A stretch of 64,000 nucleotides of DNA from Desulfovibrio desulfuricans (GTDB taxonomy: Bacteria > Desulfobacterota > Desulfovibrionia > Desulfovibrionales > Desulfovibrionaceae), in assembly GCA_015062205.1 (NCBI GenBank), contig SUVB01000012.1, positions 21,818 through 85,817 on the forward strand, read 5' to 3'. Below the pieces are notes generated by a model that had not been told where the DNA came from, did no database searches, and worked only from the letters and a program-made list of their open reading frames with translations. Shown piece after piece: positions 26,253-35,986 of this stretch (position 1 is the first letter of the stretch; every line of letters begins with the position of its first letter). The translations under genes were made by a program, and so were the position numbers.

Positions 26253-29200
26253 CTAGGCCCAGATGACCAGATCCGTCTCCAGCGGCGAGGCCTGGGCCGG
26301 ATGCACCGGCATGACGCGCACGCCGTAGCGGTAGTGCCCGCTGGCCGAGGGGATGTAGCTGGCCGAGTAGCGCACCGAGCCGTTTTTCGCGTCGTTGGTG
26401 CGCGGCTCCAGGCGCAGCACGTCGGGCTTGCCCATGAAGTCGCCGTTCAGCTGGGCGCGGCCCATGACCAGCTGCACCAGCACCTCATCAGGGCGCATGT
26501 CGCCAAGAGCAAGGCGCAGCTGCACGTTGACGGGCTCGCCGCAGGTCATGGTGTTTTCCTCCATGCCGCTGACGGAGAGTTCCTCAATCTTGATGCTGGA
26601 GAAACGCGCAGCGAGATCCTTCTGCCATGCGGCCAGGGAGCGGCAGGCGGCCCAGTCGTCCTTGCGCAGCATGGCGTCACGCTTGCCGGCAGGCAGGTAG
26701 AAGCCCTCAATGTAGTCGGTGAGCATGCGGTTGCTGCTGTACATGGCCGTGAGGCTCTTGAGGGAGCGCTTGGACATGGCGATCCACGAGGCGGGCAGCC
26801 CGGCCTCGTTCTGCTCGAAGTAGAGCGGCACCACGGCGTTCTCCATCAGGGAGTACAGGGATTCCGCGTCGGCGTAGTCGTTCTGCTCGCCGCTGGGCAT
26901 CTGGGTGGTGACGACGGGGCCGATGGTCCAGCCGTTCTGGCGGTTGTAGCCCTCGCACCACCAGCCGTCGGAGATGCTCAGGTTCACGCCGCCGTTGACG
27001 GGCAGCTTCATGCCGCTGGTGCCCGAGGCCTCGTACGGGCGGCGGGGGGTGTTCAGCCACACGTCGCAGCCCTGCGCCATGATGCGCGAGACGGAGAGGC
27101 TGTAGTCCTTGATGAAGAAGATGTGGCCCATGAAGCGCGGGTCGCGCGCCATGCGCAGCACTTCCTGGATGAGGTCGATGCCCGCCACGTCCGCCGGATG
27201 GGCCTTGCCGGAGAAGACCAGAATGACCGGCCGCGACGGATTGCTGAAGATGCGCGCCAGACGGTCCGGATCGGCGAAGATCAGCGTGGCCCGCTTGTAT
27301 GGGGCGAAGCGCCGGGCAAAGCCGATGACGAGCGTGTCGGGCCGCAGCAGGGCCTCCATGGTCTTGCGGCTCTCGCCGGGCAGGCCGAAGGTGCGCAGGA
27401 ATTCGGGGATGCGCCGCCGCAGCTCGTCCAGCAGGGCTTCCTTCTGGTGCATGCGCGTGGCCCAGTAGAGGTCGTCGGGGATCTGGTCCACCTTTTCCCA
27501 GACGTCGGCGCCGGGCGCCGCCTGCAGCCAGCCCGCGCCCAGATACTGGTCAAGCAGTTCGTGCATCCAGCTGCCCACGTAGGAGGGCGTGTGCACGCCG
27601 TTGGTGACGTGCCCGATGGGCGTTTCAAGGGTGGGCAGGCTCTTCCACAGATTGTTCCACATGTGCTGCGAGACGATGCCGTGCAGGCGGCTGACGCCGT
27701 TGGCCCAGCAGGCATGGCGCAGGGCCAGCACCGTGAGCTCAAAGGCGTTGCGGTTGCCGCCCTCGATCTGCCCCAGCTGCGTGAACTGCTGCCATGACAG
27801 GCCCAGATTTGCGGCCAAGCCGCCGAAGTAGCGCTCCATGAGATCCAGCGAGAAGGCCTCGTTGCCCGCAGGTACCGGCGTATGCGTGGTGAAGACCGTG
27901 TTGGCGCGGATGCGCACCGTGGCCTCGTCGTAGCTCATGCCCGCGCGGGTGTATTCCAGCAGGCGCTCCAGCACCATGAAGGCCGAATGCCCCTCGTTCA
28001 TGTGGTAGACGCTGGGCGTGATGCCCATTGTCCGCAAGAGGCGCATGCCGCCCATGCCCAGGAGTATTTCCTGCAGGAGGCGGGTTTCGCGGTTGGCTTC
28101 ATAGAGTTTGTCGGTGATGTGGCGGTCTTCGTCGGTATTGCGGCGGGTGTCCGTATCCATGAGGTAGAGGGTGGTGCGCCCCACGGCCATCTTCCACACG
28201 CGGGCAAAAAGCGTGCGGCCCGGCAGCTCCAGCTGCACGTAGACGGGCTGCTTTTCCGCATCATAGGCCATGGAGATGGGCAGGAGGCCGAAGTTGTTCT
28301 CCGGGTAGAGGGAAACCTGGCGTCCGTCGCTGTCGATGTCCTGCCTGAAGTAGCCGTTCTTGTACAGGAGGCCTATGCCCACCAGGGGCAGGGCCATGTC
28401 GGAGGAGGACTTGAGGTGGTCGCCCGAGAGCACGCCCAGACCACCGGAGTAGATGGGAATGGACTCGTTCAGCCCGTATTCCGTGGAGAAGTAGGCGATG
28501 GGCGATTCCGGATTCACATGGTCGCTCAGGGAGCGGATGGGCGTGGCCATGTATTTGTCGAAGCTTTCCATGACTTCATGGTACAGATTCATGTAGGCCT
28601 CGTCCCGCAGCAGGCTCTTGAAGCGGCCGGGATCGGCCTCGTCCAGCATTTGCAGCGGGTTGCGGCAGACCTCCCAGCGGGCCGGGTTCAGGCGCATGAA
28701 CAGGGCCTTGGCCTTGTCGTGCCAGCACCACCAGACATTGCGGGCCAGGTCACGCAGGCGGGAGAGCTCCGCAGGCACTTCGGCGATGGACATGATGGAC
28801 CGCAGGAAGGGCGTGGCCGAGCGGCTGGCCGAAAGCACGCGCATCACGGCGTTGTGCGAGGCGTCAGGCTGTACGCGCAGTCCGGCCTTCCTGAGGGCCG
28901 TCTGGAAGGCCTGACGGTAATTTTCGTAGAAGTGCAGCCAGGAGGTGCGCTCGGCCAGATAGCGGGCCTGGACGCGCCATTCGGTCAGCTCCTCCCGGGG
29001 GCAGGTGGCCACCTTGAGCAAATGCTCGTGCAGCAGGGCGGCCGTCTGCTCAAAGCTCATGCCGCGCCGGGGAAGGACGGTCACGCCCGGTTTGGGGGCG
29101 GCGTCGCGCAGTTCCTCGCGCGCCCACATGCCAAAGCCCGACAGGTCTGTGGTCAGGGTGGGCACGGACCATGCCGCGCTTTCCTGCGGGGTGTAGCCCC

Positions 29201-30506
29201 AGGGCTCGTACCAGGAGGGGAAGCAGCCCTTGTCGCAGGCCGTGAGAATATCGTCATAGGGCATGTTGAAAAAGCCGTCATTGCCGTCGAGCATGGCCGG
29301 CACGAAGATGACCTTGACCTTGTTTTCGGGCCGGTTGTTGAGGCCCAGCTTCCGGCAGGTGTTGATGATGGGGTCTTCCGGCGCGTTCCAGGCGAAGTGC
29401 GTGCAGATGAAGGGCTGCCCGTTGTCGCTGGCGTTGGGGTCGCCGGAGACGGCGGCGGGGTTCACGCCCGTGTGCCCGCCCATGACGAGGCAGAGGGCCA
29501 GCACGGTGGCGTCCGTTCCGGCGAGGCTTTTTTCCATGCGGGCCATGGCCTCAAGGAAGATATCCACGCCCTTGTTGTGCATTTCATAGCGGCCGGAAAT
29601 GAGGAAGATGCGCGTATTCTCGGGCAGTTCGCAGCGCAGGAAGCGGTTGGCCGCCTCCATGATCCTCTTGCGGTTGGCCTCGGGCACGGCGCGGTCCTGC
29701 GAGTAGTCGGGGATGGAGCGCATGTCCAGCCCGTTGGTGGTGATGACGTCCGGTTTGCGGCCCAGAAAGACGGTGGCTTCCTCGCCCGTGATGGTGCTGA
29801 CGGTGGTGAAGGCGTCGGCCTCGCGGGCGGAGGTGCTCTCCATGGACCATTTGGCCGTGATGTTGTGCGCCGCCGCCTCGTTGGCCGGGTTGATGCTGTG
29901 CATGCTGGAATAGATGTCGCGCCCTGTGCCGGCCATGGCCCGCCCCAGCATGGTGGCGTGGGTGGTGAACATGGTGGCCACGTCCGGAGCCTCTTTCTTC
30001 AGGCGCAGGAGGCCCGCGCCGCACATCCATTCGTGGAAGAGGGCCACGCTGCGGCCGTTGACGGGCTCCACGCGGGTTTCGTGGATGGCCGCGATGACCT
30101 CGCCGCAGGCCGTGGAAAACATGACGGGCTCAATGTAGTCCCACCCGCCGGAAAGCGAGTCCACGCCGTAGTTTTTCCACAGATCGTAGAGCAGCTGGTT
30201 GCTGTCGTAGCGTTTGGCGAAATCCACCAGGATGGCCTTGGGACGGCCGGGGATGTTCCAGCGCCCAAGGCGGCACTTGAGGTCTCTGGCGGCAAGGGCC
30301 TGGCGCAGGGAATCCCAGACGTGTTCGTCCGTCTCCTCGAAGCCCGCGTTCTGGGGCAGGGAAGGGCCGAGGACAAAATAGTCCTCGCCGAATTCGTCCT
30401 TGGTTTGCAGGGCCTTGCTGCTGACGACGGTGTAGATGCCGCCCACCTTGTTGCAGACTTCCCAGCTCACTTCGAACAGGGTGACGGGGGAATTGTTGAA
30501 CTCCAT
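26253..30506 (-). CDS. Fused glycogen synthase (GT3-like) and alpha-glucan phosphorylase (GT35)
   Basis: A 1417-residue protein. The first 600 residues resemble eukaryotic-type glycogen synthase (GT3): LFEVSWEVCNKVGGIYTVVS at the start, MFTTHATMLGRAMAG, TVSTITGEEA, ITTNGLDM and the EPWGYTPQESAAW region. From about residue 610 follow a DUF3417 segment (LARNVWWCWHDKAK) and a short-form alpha-glucan phosphorylase, with IAYFSTEYGLNES, YSGGLGVLSGDHLKS, HMNEGHSAF and, near the PLP site, EASGTSGMKLPVNGG. The last 80 residues are an extra beta domain. The polypeptide therefore joins a chain-building and a chain-degrading activity. The ORF has no internal stop and both halves keep their signatures, so this is a real fusion. 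It follows the GH57 gene after 217 bases, in the same direction as the rest of the glycogen locus. Confidence 0.92.
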   Translation of the reverse strand: MEFNNSPVTLFEVSWEVCNKVGGIYTVVSSKALQTKDEFGEDYFVLGPSLPQNAGFEETDEHVWDSLRQALAARDLKCRLGRWNIPGRPKAILVDFAKRYDSNQLLYDLWKNYGVDSLSGGWDYIEPVMFSTACGEVIAAIHETRVEPVNGRSVALFHEWMCGAGLLRLKKEAPDVATMFTTHATMLGRAMAGTGRDIYSSMHSINPANEAAAHNITAKWSMESTSAREADAFTTVSTITGEEATVFLGRKPDVITTNGLDMRSIPDYSQDRAVPEANRKRIMEAANRFLRCELPENTRIFLISGRYEMHNKGVDIFLEAMARMEKSLAGTDATVLALCLVMGGHTGVNPAAVSGDPNASDNGQPFICTHFAWNAPEDPIINTCRKLGLNNRPENKVKVIFVPAMLDGNDGFFNMPYDDILTACDKGCFPSWYEPWGYTPQESAAWSVPTLTTDLSGFGMWAREELRDAAPKPGVTVLPRRGMSFEQTAALLHEHLLKVATCPREELTEWRVQARYLAERTSWLHFYENYRQAFQTALRKAGLRVQPDASHNAVMRVLSASRSATPFLRSIMSIAEVPAELSRLRDLARNVWWCWHDKAKALFMRLNPARWEVCRNPLQMLDEADPGRFKSLLRDEAYMNLYHEVMESFDKYMATPIRSLSDHVNPESPIAYFSTEYGLNESIPIYSGGLGVLSGDHLKSSSDMALPLVGIGLLYKNGYFRQDIDSDGRQVSLYPENNFGLLPISMAYDAEKQPVYVQLELPGRTLFARVWKMAVGRTTLYLMDTDTRRNTDEDRHITDKLYEANRETRLLQEILLGMGGMRLLRTMGITPSVYHMNEGHSAFMVLERLLEYTRAGMSYDEATVRIRANTVFTTHTPVPAGNEAFSLDLMERYFGGLAANLGLSWQQFTQLGQIEGGNRNAFELTVLALRHACWANGVSRLHGIVSQHMWNNLWKSLPTLETPIGHVTNGVHTPSYVGSWMHELLDQYLGAGWLQAAPGADVWEKVDQIPDDLYWATRMHQKEALLDELRRRIPEFLRTFGLPGESRKTMEALLRPDTLVIGFARRFAPYKRATLIFADPDRLARIFSNPSRPVILVFSGKAHPADVAGIDLIQEVLRMARDPRFMGHIFFIKDYSLSVSRIMAQGCDVWLNTPRRPYEASGTSGMKLPVNGGVNLSISDGWWCEGYNRQNGWTIGPVVTTQMPSGEQNDYADAESLYSLMENAVVPLYFEQNEAGLPASWIAMSKRSLKSLTAMYSSNRMLTDYIEGFYLPAGKRDAMLRKDDWAACRSLAAWQKDLAARFSSIKIEELSVSGMEENTMTCGEPVNVQLRLALGDMRPDEVLVQLVMGRAQLNGDFMGKPDVLRLEPRTNDAKNGSVRYSASYIPSASGHYRYGVRVMPVHPAQASPLETDLVIWA

Positions 30507-30723
30507 GCTCCCTCCTTGGTGGACGCGCCGCCGGGGATACGGTCACTGCCCGAGCGGAAGTCCGTCGGCGCTCTATCGTGTAGAACCACATGCCCCGCCG
30601 GAGGGCAAAACCCGGCGGGGAATACATCCAGTGCGTGAAACCGGGACTGCCCGGGAAGAGTTGCAATTCCTCGTCATGAGGGACGGCGCGGCGCCGCCCC
30701 TCTCCACAATGTTTTCCGCCCGC
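30507..30723. other. Gap between the GH57 and fusion genes
   Basis: The 217 bases contain a GC-rich inverted repeat (30593-30601 with 30612-30620) that could form a stem in the transcript. A GGAGGGAG-type ribosome site sits just before the fusion gene. No extra gene is visible. Confidence 0.4.
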
Positions 30724-32097
30724 TCAGGCGCCGGTCTTGCGCGTCGCGCGCGTTGCCGTCTTTTTGGGGGCAGTCTTCGGGGCCGTCGCCTTTCCGGCGG
30801 CAGTCGTCCTGCTCTCTGTCGTCTTCCTCGGGGCAGTCGCCTTGGGGGCCGCCCTTTGGGGCGCTGTCTTTTTCGGGGTCGCCTTCTGGCCTGCTGCCTT
30901 TTGGGGAGCGGCTTCCTCCGCCGCCTGGAGACGCAACTCAAAATCTGCCAGCACGTTCATGAACGTAATGTACGCGTCATAGGGGTTGCCGAAGGGGTTG
31001 GGCCTGTCCTCCGGACCGTCGGAGGAGAACCACTTGGTGGACATGTGGTGGAAGTGGTCGGCAGTTTGAAGGCGCTCAAAATCGCGCAGCATCGCCGCGT
31101 CGGCGCAGGCCCGCACACGCGGGGCCAGCGCATACAGGGCGTGGATGGCGTCTTTCTGCATATCGCTGCCGAGCCACGCCGTCAAATCGCTGCCCTGCTC
31201 GTCCCAGCTCATGAACTGCGGCACGTCCACCTGCCCCACGGGCTTGTATGCCTTGGCCGCCGTGGCGGGCGTGACGAAGCGGAAGCGCCTGTCGGCGAGG
31301 ACGGCGCCGGGCAGAGCCTGCAGGAAGTCGAAGATGCCCGTCTCGGCGCGGTGGCGCAGGCCGAAGATGTGGTAGTCATGCAGAATGCTGATGACCTCCG
31401 CGTTGTCGGCCTGAGCGTGGCACCAGGAGGCGAACTTGTCGGCCGTGAGGGGCCACTGGTCCCATGAGCGGTCGCCGAAGCGCACGCCCAGATCGCGGGA
31501 AAGGCCGATGTTGCGCAGCAGCAGGGCCATTTTGGGCGCGGTGGCGGGCTGGTAGACATAGTTGGCGCTGCGCCAGCCCAGCACATGGTCCGCGCCTTCG
31601 GCCAGCACCGTCCTGAAGCCCAGCTGCTGCAGGGCGGCGGCCAGGTCATTGTTGTAGATGCAGTCCGTGTTCTTGAAGGAGACGGGCTTCTTGCCGAACA
31701 GGGCCTTGACGCGGGCGCACTGCTCCCTGACCTGGCGGTCGAATTCCTCGCGCGAGTAGAGGAAGGCCAGGGAATGGGCGTAGGTTTCGGCCGTGAATTC
31801 CGCGCGGCCGGTTTCGGCCAGCGCCCGGAAGCTCTCGATCACTTCCGGGGCGTACTGTTCGAACATGTCCAGCGCCACGCCGGAAATGGAGAAGGATACG
31901 GCAAAGTCCTTGTAGCGGCGCAGGCAGCGCAGCAGCACGTCGTTGGCGGGCAGGTAGCACTGGCGCGCGGCACGCAGCAGGGCATCGCAGTTGCGGTCAT
32001 CGTCCTCGTAGATGGAGTTCTGCCCCATGTCAAAAACGGTATACCGGCGGAACCGGTAGGGTTCATGTATCTTGAAATTTAGGCAAAGCGCGGGCAT
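30724..32097 (-). CDS. GH57-family glycosidase with Lys/Ala/Pro-rich tail
   Basis: A 457-residue protein. Residues 1-390 resemble GH57 alpha-amylase-like enzymes that cut or rearrange alpha-glucans. Landmarks are MPALCLNFKIHEPYRF at the start, FSISGVALDMFEQY, FTAETYAHSLAF and SILHDYHIFGLRH. About 65 residues of low-complexity lysine, alanine, proline and threonine follow (AAPQKAAGQKATPKK and similar repeats), giving a strongly basic tail. The tail could bind polyanions or the cell's glycogen granule partners, but this is a guess. The start at 32097 overlaps the stop of the glycosyltransferase gene (ATGA), so the two are translationally coupled. The exact glucan specificity is not readable. 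Confidence 0.87.
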   Translation of the reverse strand: MPALCLNFKIHEPYRFRRYTVFDMGQNSIYEDDDRNCDALLRAARQCYLPANDVLLRCLRRYKDFAVSFSISGVALDMFEQYAPEVIESFRALAETGRAEFTAETYAHSLAFLYSREEFDRQVREQCARVKALFGKKPVSFKNTDCIYNNDLAAALQQLGFRTVLAEGADHVLGWRSANYVYQPATAPKMALLLRNIGLSRDLGVRFGDRSWDQWPLTADKFASWCHAQADNAEVISILHDYHIFGLRHRAETGIFDFLQALPGAVLADRRFRFVTPATAAKAYKPVGQVDVPQFMSWDEQGSDLTAWLGSDMQKDAIHALYALAPRVRACADAAMLRDFERLQTADHFHHMSTKWFSSDGPEDRPNPFGNPYDAYITFMNVLADFELRLQAAEEAAPQKAAGQKATPKKTAPQRAAPKATAPRKTTESRTTAAGKATAPKTAPKKTATRATRKTGA

Positions 32098-33422
32098 CAG
32101 CGGCCTCCTGCAACGTCGCGGTAGATGGCCAGCAGGTGTTCTGCGGCGTTCCCCCAACGGATGGATTTCATTTCTTCACGGCAGTTTTTCACCAGCTCGG
32201 CGGACAGGCAGGGATAGCGAAGCACGGCGCAGATTTTGTCGGCCATGTCGCGCGTATCCCAGAAGTCGGCCTTGAGCGCGTGCTCCAGCACTTCCGCCAC
32301 GCCTGACTGGCGTGAAAGCAGCACGGGCACGTCATACAGCATGGCTTCCAGCGGCGTGATGCCGAAGGGCTCGGACACGGAGGGCATGACGTACAGGTCG
32401 CTCAGGGCGAACATGTGATCCACCTGTTCGCCGCGCAAAAAGCCGGCGAAGTGGAAATGCCGCCCCATGCGCAGCTGCCCCACGCGGCGGATGAGCCCGG
32501 GCAGCATGTCGCCGCTGCCCGCCATGAAAAAGCGCACGTTGGACATTTTCTGCAGCACGAGGCGGGCGGCCTCCAGAAAATATTCCGGCCCCTTCTGGTA
32601 GGTGACGCGGCCCAGAAAGAGCACACGTTTTTCGTGGCGGATGCGCTCGGGAATGTGGTAGGTGCGCTCGGCCTCGTGCCGGGCCACGGCGTTGTAGACC
32701 ACTTCCACTTTTTCCGGCGGAACGCCGTAGCGTTCCACCACCATGTTGCGGGTCAGGCGGCTCACGGCCACGACCTTGTCGGCGGCGTGCAGGCCCGCCC
32801 GTTCAATGCCCGCCACCTGTTCGTTGATGTTCACGCCGCTGCGGTCGAATTCCGTGGCGTGGATATGGACGACCAGCGGCTTGCCCGAGATGGCCTTGGC
32901 CAGGATGGCCGCAGGGTAGGTCATCCAGTCGTGCGCGTGGATGACGTCAAAGTCCTCCCGTGCGGCAATGGCCGCGGCCAGGCGGCTGTAGCGCCATACC
33001 TCGGCCATGAGGTCCGGCCCGTAGCCTCCGTGCAGGGTGAAGGTGAAGGCCCCGTTCCGCGCGGGGGAAGCCTGCCCCGTGCCCGCGGCGTTGCGCAGGT
33101 GCCGGATGGTCTGGCCGTAACTTTCGGCCGTCATGTAGGGCGACAGGGGGCTGTCCACGGGAAGGTAGCGGATGCCCTCGCCCTCCCAGAAGTCATGCCC
33201 GGCTCGGACCATGCGCTCCGCCTCCGCGGGCGTGATCATGGTCCCCGAAGCCGAGCGCATCTGCAGGAAGTCGTTCCGGTCGCCGCCCTCGCCCACGCGG
33301 GGCAGCACGAAAATGACTTCCGCGCCTTTTTTCGCCAGGGCCTTGGTCATGCCGAAGCAGGCCGTGCCCAGACCGCCGCTGATATGGGGAGGGAACTCCC
33401 AGCCGAACATAAGTATGCGCAT
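32097..33422 (-). CDS. Glycosyltransferase GT4/GT5-type, glycogen locus
   Basis: A 441-residue GT-B fold enzyme. The N-terminus MRILMFGWEFPPHISGGLG is typical of starch/glycogen synthase-like and GT4 enzymes. The nucleotide-sugar half shows VLFLGRVTYQKGPEYFLEAA and the EPFGITPLEAMLYDVPV motif with two conserved glutamates. In this locus it probably builds or primes alpha-glucan from ADP- or UDP-glucose. It lies between the debranching enzyme (nine bases upstream) and the GH57 gene (overlapping by one base). It may duplicate or complement the synthase half of the fusion protein. Confidence 0.88.
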   Translation of the reverse strand: MRILMFGWEFPPHISGGLGTACFGMTKALAKKGAEVIFVLPRVGEGGDRNDFLQMRSASGTMITPAEAERMVRAGHDFWEGEGIRYLPVDSPLSPYMTAESYGQTIRHLRNAAGTGQASPARNGAFTFTLHGGYGPDLMAEVWRYSRLAAAIAAREDFDVIHAHDWMTYPAAILAKAISGKPLVVHIHATEFDRSGVNINEQVAGIERAGLHAADKVVAVSRLTRNMVVERYGVPPEKVEVVYNAVARHEAERTYHIPERIRHEKRVLFLGRVTYQKGPEYFLEAARLVLQKMSNVRFFMAGSGDMLPGLIRRVGQLRMGRHFHFAGFLRGEQVDHMFALSDLYVMPSVSEPFGITPLEAMLYDVPVLLSRQSGVAEVLEHALKADFWDTRDMADKICAVLRYPCLSAELVKNCREEMKSIRWGNAAEHLLAIYRDVAGGR

Positions 33423-33431
33423 GGAATTCCC

Positions 33432-35546
33432 CTATTTTTTTGCGGCGGATGCGCCCGTCGTCATAGTGATGCGGCAGATGCCGGCAGTGTCGCCGGGGGC
33501 CGGGTGCGCCATCTGGTCGGCAACCTGTTCTTCCCAGGCGTGGAAGACCTGCGGGGCGGCCGCGCGCAGGCGCTTGAGCATGCGCAGGCACTCCGCCACG
33601 CTCCAGGCCTGGGTGATGCAGCCGTCCGGCATGTGCGGCGGCGAGCCGTCCAGCACTTCGGAAATGCCGCCAAGCCCCGACTGCGCAAGGTGCGTATGGA
33701 ACAGGGGGGCGACAGTGTCCAGCAGGCTGCGGGCGGCGCCGTCCACATCCCAGGCGACGCGCAGCAGCGCGTCCGTGTAATGTCCCAGCAGCCAGGGCCA
33801 GACTGTGCCCTGGTGGTAGGCCGCGTCGCGGACGGACGGCGCGCCGTGGTACCGCCCCTTGTACGCCGGATCGTCAGGGGAGAGCGTGCGCAGGCCGACG
33901 GGCGTCAGCAGCCGGTTGCGCACGCATTCCACCACCTGCGCCTGATACTCCTCCGGCAAAATGGCGTTGGGCAGGGAGACGGCAAAGATCTGGTTGGGGC
34001 GGATGCTGCGGTCCAGCAGGCCGTCCCGCCACACGTCGCCCAGATAGCCGCCTCCGGAGGTGACCCAGAAGCGCCGCACAAAGGCCTTGCGCATGTTGGC
34101 GAGCAGGCGGTCTCCGGCGGGCTTTGCTTCCCTGAAGGCGACGGCGAGGCGGTCTGCCAGGGCCAGGGTGTTGTACCACAGGGCGTTGACTTCCACGGGG
34201 CAGCCGTGGCGCGGCGTCACGGGACGGCCGTCGGCCTGGGCGTCCATCCAAGTCAGCTGGGTGCGCTCGTCGCCCGCGTGCAGCAGGCCCTCCTCATCCA
34301 CGTAGATGCCCATGCCGGGCCCCTTGCGGTACCCCTCCACAATGGCCTTGAGCGCGGGCCAGGCGTGTTCGCGCACCCAGGCCGCGCCGTCGGGGACGGC
34401 GTCAAGGACGGTCTGCACGCAGTAGGCGTACCACAGGGCCGCATCCACGGAATTGTAGGCATGGTCGTCCGTGTCGGAAAACATGTTGGGCACGAGGCCG
34501 TTGTGAACGTGCTTGCCCACGTCGGCCAGTACCTTCAGGCCAAAATCCTCCCGACCGGCCAGGAAGGTCAGGCCGGGCAGGCTGATGAGCGTATCGCGCC
34601 CCCAGGCGTCAAACCAGTGGTAGCCGGCGAGTACGGCGGGGCGGCCGGTGGAGGTTGTGATGCAGAACTGCCGCCCCGCCTGCTCCAGATGCCCCACAAT
34701 GCCGCCGCCGTTTTTGTGGGCCTTGACGCGGGCGCGGCTTTCCGCCTGCCACAGCTTGTCCAGATTTTCGGCGCAGGGCTCCGTACCGGCAACCAGATAG
34801 ACGCAACCGCCCTTGGGCAGCGGCGGCAGGGGAATTTCCAGCACGCCGGGCATGAACAGGTCCTCGCTGTAGGGGAAGCCGCGCTCCTGCTCCTTGAAAT
34901 ATTCCACATTGCGGCACCATGCGGGCTCGGGCGTGAAGACGACGCCGGGGCTCCCCTTGGGCGTGCGGCCCACAGTCTGCGCCTGAACGTACAGGGGCGG
35001 CAGGCCCGCATAGGGGGTGATGCCGAAGCCGCCCTCCACGGCGGCCGTCTCCTCGCGCAAGGCGGGGTTGGCGCAGGTCAGCGCGTGGAAGTTGCGGAAG
35101 GCGAGCAGGGGACGGATGCGCAGCGTCAGCGGGGGGATGTCTCCCGGGCCTTCCACCGAATAGCGCAGCACCAGACGGCTCTTGCCGCGGATGAGAATGA
35201 TCTCGCGGCTCAGGCGCACCTCGCCCACGCGGTAGACGCAGCGGGGCCACTGGTCCAGATGGAACGCTTCCAAATACTCATGGCCGTGGGGATGCAGCGT
35301 GCCGGGGTGCTTGCGCGTGGAGAGAAAGAATTCCTTGCCGCCGCCCAGCACGGATTCTTCAAGCGTGGAGAGCAGCACATGGCGGCCGAAGGGCGTGTTG
35401 ACCACGAGCAGGCCGTGGTATTTGCGCGTGTTGCAGCACAGTATGCTGCTGCCCGCATAGTCGCCCAGCCCGTTGGTAAGCAGCCATTCCTTGCGCAGCG
35501 CCCTGCGCGTGTTCTGGCAGGCCGCCTTGTCGAAACTGAACCTCAT
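33432..35546 (-). CDS. Glycogen debranching enzyme (amylo-alpha-1,6-glucosidase)
   Basis: A 704-residue enzyme with an N-terminal beta-sandwich domain (GDYAGSSILCCNTRKYHGLL near residue 30, ESVLGGGKEFFL) and a C-terminal alpha/alpha barrel of the GDE_C type (YHWFDAWGRDTLISLPGL near 315, and HQGTVWPWLLGHY near 620). It removes alpha-1,6 branches of glycogen so that the phosphorylase can proceed. The start MRFSFDK at 35546 follows AAGGAG by five bases. It is the first gene of the glycogen locus and faces the liv operon across a 440-base divergent region. Confidence 0.92.
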   Translation of the reverse strand: MRFSFDKAACQNTRRALRKEWLLTNGLGDYAGSSILCCNTRKYHGLLVVNTPFGRHVLLSTLEESVLGGGKEFFLSTRKHPGTLHPHGHEYLEAFHLDQWPRCVYRVGEVRLSREIILIRGKSRLVLRYSVEGPGDIPPLTLRIRPLLAFRNFHALTCANPALREETAAVEGGFGITPYAGLPPLYVQAQTVGRTPKGSPGVVFTPEPAWCRNVEYFKEQERGFPYSEDLFMPGVLEIPLPPLPKGGCVYLVAGTEPCAENLDKLWQAESRARVKAHKNGGGIVGHLEQAGRQFCITTSTGRPAVLAGYHWFDAWGRDTLISLPGLTFLAGREDFGLKVLADVGKHVHNGLVPNMFSDTDDHAYNSVDAALWYAYCVQTVLDAVPDGAAWVREHAWPALKAIVEGYRKGPGMGIYVDEEGLLHAGDERTQLTWMDAQADGRPVTPRHGCPVEVNALWYNTLALADRLAVAFREAKPAGDRLLANMRKAFVRRFWVTSGGGYLGDVWRDGLLDRSIRPNQIFAVSLPNAILPEEYQAQVVECVRNRLLTPVGLRTLSPDDPAYKGRYHGAPSVRDAAYHQGTVWPWLLGHYTDALLRVAWDVDGAARSLLDTVAPLFHTHLAQSGLGGISEVLDGSPPHMPDGCITQAWSVAECLRMLKRLRAAAPQVFHAWEEQVADQMAHPAPGDTAGICRITMTTGASAAKK

Positions 35547-35986
35547 ACGGTCTCCTTGGTCGTACGGGTACGCGGCGACGAATGCATGAATAAACGTGGA
35601 TGGCGGAATGTGCATGCGCCGCCGCACCGCCGCAGTGAGGGCGACGGTCGGTGTTGCGGCAAGGCGAGGGGGAACGCGGCGGCAGGATGTTGGGATACGC
35701 CGCCACGGAAAAAACCGGCTGATGGAAAAAGTGTCTTGCCGTGTGTCATTCTTGCTTGAGCAAGTTTACACAAATGCTTCCGGCCTGTCGAGGCCCGGAG
35801 GTTGTGTTTTTTTTGCCGGTCGGATGCGCAGGGCCGACCGTCTTCCGCCGTTGCGGCGGCTGTCGCCCGCGGGAATCTGCCCGCCTCGCGCGGGAGGGAA
35901 ACAGGGGGCTTTTGCTTTGCCGCGTTTTGGGATATGCTGTTTCGCTCTCACGTTGTTTTCAACGCACTCCAGCAGACGGAGGAATT
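35547..35986. other. Divergent intergenic region between the glycogen and liv units
   Basis: The 440 bases should hold promoters for both directions. An inverted repeat CTTGCT-TG-AGCAAG lies at 35751-35764 and could be an operator. TTTTGC (35910) and TATGCT (35933) with a 17-base spacer may be the liv promoter, but the -35 is poor. I see no gene in this stretch. Confidence 0.4.

Noticed and set aside
27882..30638. 918-codon open frame antisense to the glycogen fusion
   Set aside because: Shadow of a real GC-rich gene; the translation is rich in Gly, His, Val and Ala with no domain.
32415..35759. 1114-codon forward open frame antisense to the glycosyltransferase and debranching genes
   Set aside because: Covers two clear reverse-strand genes; no recognisable motifs.
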